Positions 58,885 through 64,000 of a DNA stretch of 64,000 nucleotides are shown here, piece by piece (within the stretch, counting starts at the first letter, position 1; every line of letters begins with the position of its first letter). Both the position numbers and the translations under genes were made by a program. The notes beneath the pieces are model-generated. The model was not told the origin of the DNA, ran no database searches, and worked only from the letters and a program-made list of their open reading frames with translations. The DNA lies in contig OZ035962.1 in the NCBI GenBank assembly GCA_964034945.1, positions 31,399,943 through 31,463,942 of the forward strand. Reading direction: 5' to 3'. Source of the DNA: Chrysopilus asiliformis (taxonomy: Eukaryota; Arthropoda; Insecta; Diptera; Rhagionidae).

Positions 58885-59226
58885 TACTAGCTTGCATACC
58901 CGTCGTTGCCGGGTTAAGTTTTTTCAAATTTTTATTTTTTTATTTGATGGTCTATGTTGGAGCTAAATTTCAGGCCAATCGGTTCAGTAGTTTCCCCGCG
59001 AAGGAGTAACTTAGTGCAAAAACTAAGTTTCGAAATCACTTTACCCCTCCCCTTACTCCCCCCACCCCTCGCGCTACTTTTTCGTATGCCTATATTGGAA
59101 TCAGAACTACCACAATCACTCATGCCGAATTTCAAGTCAATCGGTTCAGCCGTTTTTGCCTGAAAGAGGAACAGACAGACAGACAGACAGAGACAGACAC
59201 CAACTCATTTTTATATATTAGTATGA
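58885..59226 (+). repeat. Non-LTR-derived repeat ending in an ACAG microsatellite
   Basis: Starts CTAGCTTGCATACCCGTCGT, contains two diverged copies of a phrase like TTTCAGGCCAATCGGTTCAG (58969 and 59131), then (GACA)n at 59174-59200 and ends TTTTTATATATTAGTATGAT. The layout is that of RTE-like or SINE 3' ends in arthropods. Confidence 0.5.
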
Positions 59227-59678
59227 TTAAAGTACATGTCCAATGCAAAAAAGCATGCACTTACATATTTATCTTTCTCCTTCTGCCGCGTTAATTATCT
59301 GTCAAATTAGCAATCGGAAAAGTTGGTCAAACTCAAACTTTCACTTTGAATTAACCGTGTGCGATGCCTGGTGCTTGCCACGCTCCTTACAATCGATAGA
59401 TGTTTATCATTGCCACCAGATGGCTAAGGTATTTAAACTGTTAAAAGCGCTAAATTGTTTAAGCGTTGTGTTTGGAAAATGGTCATTTGTGCCCCGCCTG
59501 TGCCCCACAAGCTCCGGTTTTGTACATCAGAATAATATCCAAGAAAATCTGTAAACATTTACAATCGGCGTTCCGCCATCTACTGGCAGACACACTCAAT
59601 CAACATTGTGTAATTACCATTGGAGACACTCTAAAAATTAGACTGATCAATTATACGATTTTAAATTATCATTGGACA

Positions 59679-59805
59679 CAGGGCTGTGGAGTCGGTACCT
59701 CAACCTTCGACTCCGACTCCGGAAATTTTAGAATATCCGACTCCGACTCCTAAAGCAGCAATTTTGTCCTGACTCCGACTCCTCGACTCCGACTCCACAG
59801 CCCTG
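59679..59805. mobile_element. hAT-type MITE with perfect 8-bp target duplication
   Basis: 127 bp, CAGGGCTGTGGAGTCGG at the left and CCGACTCCACAGCCCTG at the right, with GACTCCGACTCC repeats between. It is flanked on both sides by ATTGGACA (59671-59678 and 59806-59813). The CAGGGCTGTGGAGTCGG end is a widely distributed hAT mini-element terminus. Confidence 0.9.
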
Positions 59806-59813
59806 ATTGGACA

Positions 59814-62800
59814 TGTACCTTTAGAATTTTTTTTTAAAAATTTGAATATAATAGAAACACATCAAATTATTTTCTTTTCGTTTAATTTTATTTCAATTTT
59901 GGAAAATGTATATAATTCCTAAGATAATATCACATTTCTAAGTGGTTACACCACCTTTTAAATTTGTTTTGATTTTATTTACATTTTATTTTTAATTTCT
60001 GGATAGAGTAATTGTTTTCCGTTAAATCAAGTATGAATACCCAATGAGCCAAATTGAAATATAAAATTAAGTTGTCATGAAAAGATATTTTTGTTGCAAA
60101 ATCTAACTGTTAATTAAGTATTGACCTATCTACAAATAAAATAAAACAAATTCTACTTAAAATTATTTCTATAAAATGCTATTTCATGATTAAGTTATAA
60201 ATTGTTTTTATGAAGTATGGTAACTTTAAAAATGTTGAAAGATTAAGTAACTAAAAAATAACTTTTACGTTAAAATTAAGGGATGGTTTTTTTTTCAAAC
60301 AATATTAAATTTTTTTTCGGAAAACCGATGGACAAATAATTAAAGCCCAACTCTTCATATTAATAGAATCAAGCAGCTATTAATTGATTACCTCCCAAAA
60401 AAAAATGTTGTTTAATGCAAATTACAAAAATTAAGTACACTTTTGTTGCTGATTATTTTTTCTTTCACATCTACAACATTCTCTTTTCAATAGTTTTTTT
60501 TTAAATTTTACCCCCGCTATTTCGCTTTTTTATTCTAATCAAATACGTTTTATTTACACAATACTTAATATTTCCAAAGATTTTTTTTTGATCTTTTTTA
60601 AAGACAATTTTTTATATTTTTATGTTGGCATAAACAGATAACAATGAATTTCCAAAATTAGTGAATATTGCTGCTGTATTTAAAAAAAAACCGGTCAATA
60701 TTTTGTTTCAACTTCGTCTCTATTAGACAAAAATTGGGATTTTTTTCATGGTCTGCCGTTGAAATTTCTCGTGGATATAGCACTTATCAGTATTCTTTTG
60801 ATACTTTAGGCAAAAATGCTTGAGAAAAATATGCCTGCAAGTGTCATTTTAATGGTTAGTTATGAAAAAAATCGCAATTTCTTTCGAATCGAGTTTTGCA
60901 TCATTGTAACATAACCATTTAATTCCTACTTAACACGATATTTTTTTTAAAGTTAATCGCGTCGCGATAATTTTTTCTGAATCCGTAGTTTTTTTCCGAT
61001 TTTTGCTTTATTTCGACGATTTATTCATGATGTCGTTTTTAACATTAATCTTATATTATAAGTGGAACATAAATTTTTACGTGTTGTAGTTATAAACATT
61101 TCTTATGTGTTACTCTCATCTTAATTATACCAGAGATAAAATCAAAATTTCAATATTATATACGGAGGAAAAGTTTGGTTTTTAAGAGCTTTCAGTAAAA
61201 GTTTTTTTTTTAAATTTTGGGGCATTTGCGCTTACCACTCCTTTTTGAACTGTTTAACTTAGCTTTAGTTTTAGAACAACTTAGTGCCGGTGCGCACTGC
61301 GATGGCAAGCACGTAAAGTGGTGCTATAAAAATTCGTAATTAAATACCTTACTTACGTTTGTTTTAATCTTAAACAGGTATATAGTCACCGTTTTTGTAA
61401 AAAAATCAACACATACAAAGGTCTAAGATTTAAAATACATTTTTTTTGTTCAAAATTAAATTTTGTTTTACGAAACTAGTTTTTTTGTTACTCTTTGAAT
61501 GGAAAATCCTTTTGGAACCAGAACCGAGGTTCTCCTGAAGAACGGAAGCGAACCGGAATCGTGGGAGAGTAATAGTGCGGAATCGCGGGAGAGTAATAGT
61601 GCGGAATCGAAACCGTAGAACCGAACCCTTTAAAAACTCAAGGGTTTCACATCTCTGTTTTCGGACAGTGTTGAGCAAAGTTAACTTTACGGGTGTAAAG
61701 TTAACCACCAGCTTTTCGGAACTACTTTCCGTGGACCGTGATTAACTACGGTTAATAAAGGACCGCAGTTCAGATAGTGTCACATGTAAACGGCCTCCTG
61801 AAAATCTTTTTTACAGTTCTCTCCAACGTTTGGTAACTTCAATTTTTTTATTGTCTACTTTCAAGCAAATCTTTAGACGACTTCAGTCAAGTGTTTGTAG
61901 ATGCGTCGAACTAAGGACAACTATTCAACGCTCTGGTATAATTATTATTATAAAAATATATATTCATAGCAAGAGCCACTGACAAAGAAATTTTTTTAAC
62001 GTGCCAATTACCAATGAATTCTTACAAAATTTTTTGATTAACCAGTAATTTAACTTTAGAATATAATTTTCATTTAAAAAATAAAAGTCTACAACTAAAA
62101 AGGAACTTTAAAATTCATTACGTTTTCTTGTACGATTAGAAGGAAGTTGACGCAACGGTATACCAAGTGTATTGACATAATACCAATTTCTCACAGCACA
62201 TTTTTTATATTGAAAATTTCAATAATATAAAAAGCCTTTGGTGAAGGTTGTAAAGCTCAAAGTCCCTTGCAATGGGGAAAAATAACGCATTATATTAATG
62301 CACTTGATATGACACATTACTTAGCTTATTTAGCGTTAAAAAAGAGATTTCATACTATTATTCATATAAAGGAAATCTATACAGAAAAAGTATTTATGCA
62401 ATTGTTTGCTGGTTATTAAATTAAAAAAATTAATTAAGTACATTACGATTATTATATTTTGTATTGGGGTTAAATGTGGCACACTATTTGTGTGCCTAGT
62501 GGTATAAACGCATTTGAATAACATGAAAAAGTTGCAAATTTTGTATGAATTATGATCGACAAATTCAGAGGTCCTATTATTGCATGCGGTTGTAATCCGA
62601 ACGATCGGAGCTTGTGTGTTGTTGTTAGTGTTTTCTGCTAACAACAGGAAAATCCCAATCGTGGACATTACTATCGTATTCCATGATAGACCCCCAGATA
62701 TTCGTTTTTTTTGTACTGTTTTTAAACGTACTCAACCCATTTACACAATTTTTGCGAATTTAAAAAATACGTTTTTCAACTTAGTTCAATTTCTCACTGT

Positions 62801-63850
62801 TTTTTCGATCTTTATTTGGAAGCAAATGCGTTAACGTTAAATATTTTTAGCGTAAAAAACTGATTAGGGACTTATTATTCCACTAAAACAAAGCACCATA
62901 CTTTTTTTATCTCCCAATAGAAATATGATGTGTTTTGGAAGCGTTTGTTTTTATTTTACGAAACAATTTCGAACTAAATTTTGCATTTTCAATTATTGAT
63001 TTTATTTTTCAATTGATGTTGTGAATTTGTGTTTTCAGCACAATAAAATATGGACCAGATTTTACTTTTCAATCAACATAAATTTTTTTTTTCAGATATA
63101 AAATTGAATAGATTTTAATTCAAAATTCATGGAAATAACAAGGCAAGAGGGCATACATTTTAAATTTCTACAAATTTCGATTTTTAGCGTTTCGTTTTTA
63201 GAAAAAATATTTCTCCATCTTATCATTTTAATGGCATCACACGGGCAAAACTTATGTCTAGTCGACTATTTGGGTTAGATAGCAATGATCAATCACTAGA
63301 AAATTTCAATGAAAAATATTTTAAACAACATCAACTGAAAATATTAAAGTGAAAACCAATTAAATTGAACTAAAAACTCTTAAAACGCATTCCAATCAAT
63401 TATTTTTGGTACTAAAAAAGCAGTTAATTAATCAATGTCAAATAATTTCTCCCATTAGTTTCGACTAAAGAATTATGACATTTTTAGTGCATCCCAGGCA
63501 CCATCGCCGGGAGTTGGCACCCCAAAATTTAACACAAAATTTATCAAAATCTGATTTAATAATGCTATCCAAATTTAAGTTTTTTTCAAACTAAATTATA
63601 GACTCTTCTGCTAATTAGCAATTAATTAATGAAACATTTCTTATGGATAGTGTCTTTTATAAATAGCTGATCCTCATTAGTATAGAATTTCCTTCATTAG
63701 TTTTTCTTCTTTTGTGCTTTTTAGCTTTTCATCTTTTTTCAAATAAATATTATAAAGATAGTCGTATTTAAATTATTCATAGAATAACAAGAGTTTTGTT
63801 CCTAACAACAAAAAAGGAAATTAATTATTTTTCTTAAGTAGCTCCCAAAA
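59814..63850. other. AT-rich sequence right of the CDYL/ECI2-type gene
   Basis: No gene recognised. It contains the 61556 tandem repeat and a short stretch at 62616-62647 resembling the loop side of the 6381 hairpin element. Confidence 0.4.
61556..61605. repeat. 24-bp tandem duplication
   Basis: GGAATCG(T/C)GGGAGAGTAATAGTGC occurs twice in tandem, then a partial third GGAATCG. It is embedded in an AACCGGAA/GAACCGAACC-rich stretch (61515-61630). Confidence 0.7.
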
Positions 63851-63958
63851 TCAATATAGATCCTCCTCCATATTATTTATTAAAACTTTCTTATCCTCTT
63901 TGGTGCTACTTTCAGTATATGTAAGATTTTGCTGAAGAAGTTTTGGATCGAAACATGG
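63851..63958 (-). CDS. Probable terminal exon of an unidentified minus-strand gene (partial)
   Basis: On the minus strand a pyrimidine-rich tract ending TTTTCCAG is followed by 35 open codons and a TGA. The reading starts [17 protein letters not shown] and continues [18 protein letters not shown]. The composition (charged, no low-complexity translation of AT-rich DNA) looks like real protein, and the phase-0 reading is the only long one. The rest of the gene would lie beyond position 64000. I do not recognise the protein. The exon could be spurious, because it rests on one splice site and codon texture. Confidence 0.4.
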   Translation of the reverse strand, partial: PCFDPKLLQQNLTYTESSTKEDKKVLINNMEEDLY

Positions 63959-64000
63959 CTGGAAAATTGAAAGAAAGATTTTTATTAAGTTTTTCAGTAA

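Noticed and set aside
1..64000. CRISPR arrays, bacterial operons or prophage
   Set aside because: Introns, splice sites and animal gene families show a eukaryotic chromosome; no spaced identical repeats of CRISPR type were seen.

Overview
This is an AT-rich animal nuclear window, almost certainly from an insect. Four protein genes can be rebuilt from the bases by joining exons at consensus GT..AG sites: the LIM/SH3 adaptor Lasp, the PTB adaptor Disabled (Dab), deoxyhypusine synthase, and a CDYL/ECI2-type enoyl-CoA hydratase-fold protein. The style of Dab (insect-type start, insect-type PTB and DPF/proline-rich tail), the compact downstream introns and the DNA-transposon and non-LTR content fit an insect. 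A dipteran, perhaps a nematoceran such as a gnat, is my guess; the sequence alone does not prove it.

Layout. 1-13.2 kb is repeat-rich and holds a near-perfect palindrome of about 7.5 kb (arms 4971-8699 and 8721-12478). Its left arm contains four DNA transposons nested inside one another, each with recognisable terminal inverted repeats. Two exons of Lasp on the minus strand (30119-30187 and 13289-13383) together encode a complete LIM domain except its last ligand. They are separated by a 16.7 kb intron that carries non-LTR retrotransposon debris, a TAA-flanked PIF/Harbinger relic, a TTAA-flanked mini-element and other repeats. No later Lasp exon was recognised, so the rest probably lies left of the window and the palindrome then sits inside the next Lasp intron. 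Dab runs on the plus strand from 33999 to 47080, head-to-head with Lasp. Its nine coding exons sum to 6312 bp (2103 codons plus stop) with every phase consistent, and its 4.3 kb first intron is full of miniature inverted-repeat elements. After a 3.9 kb AT-rich stretch comes deoxyhypusine synthase on the minus strand (51028-52211, three exons, 364 residues). The enoyl-CoA hydratase-fold gene follows on the plus strand (53764-58066, six exons, 797 residues). The last 5.9 kb is AT-rich with scattered repeats, and a probable terminal exon of another minus-strand gene lies at the right edge.

The genes are not a functional unit: a cytoskeletal adaptor, an endocytic/signalling adaptor, a translation-factor modification enzyme and a probably nuclear acyl-CoA-fold protein. 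The most unusual part is the palindrome. If it is transcribed as part of a Lasp intron it would fold into a hairpin RNA of about 3.7 kb. Also notable are a 363-bp inverted-repeat element present twice with one conserved reading frame, and a dispersed repeat family with at least five partial copies. All protein identifications rest on recognition of motifs, not on a database search.
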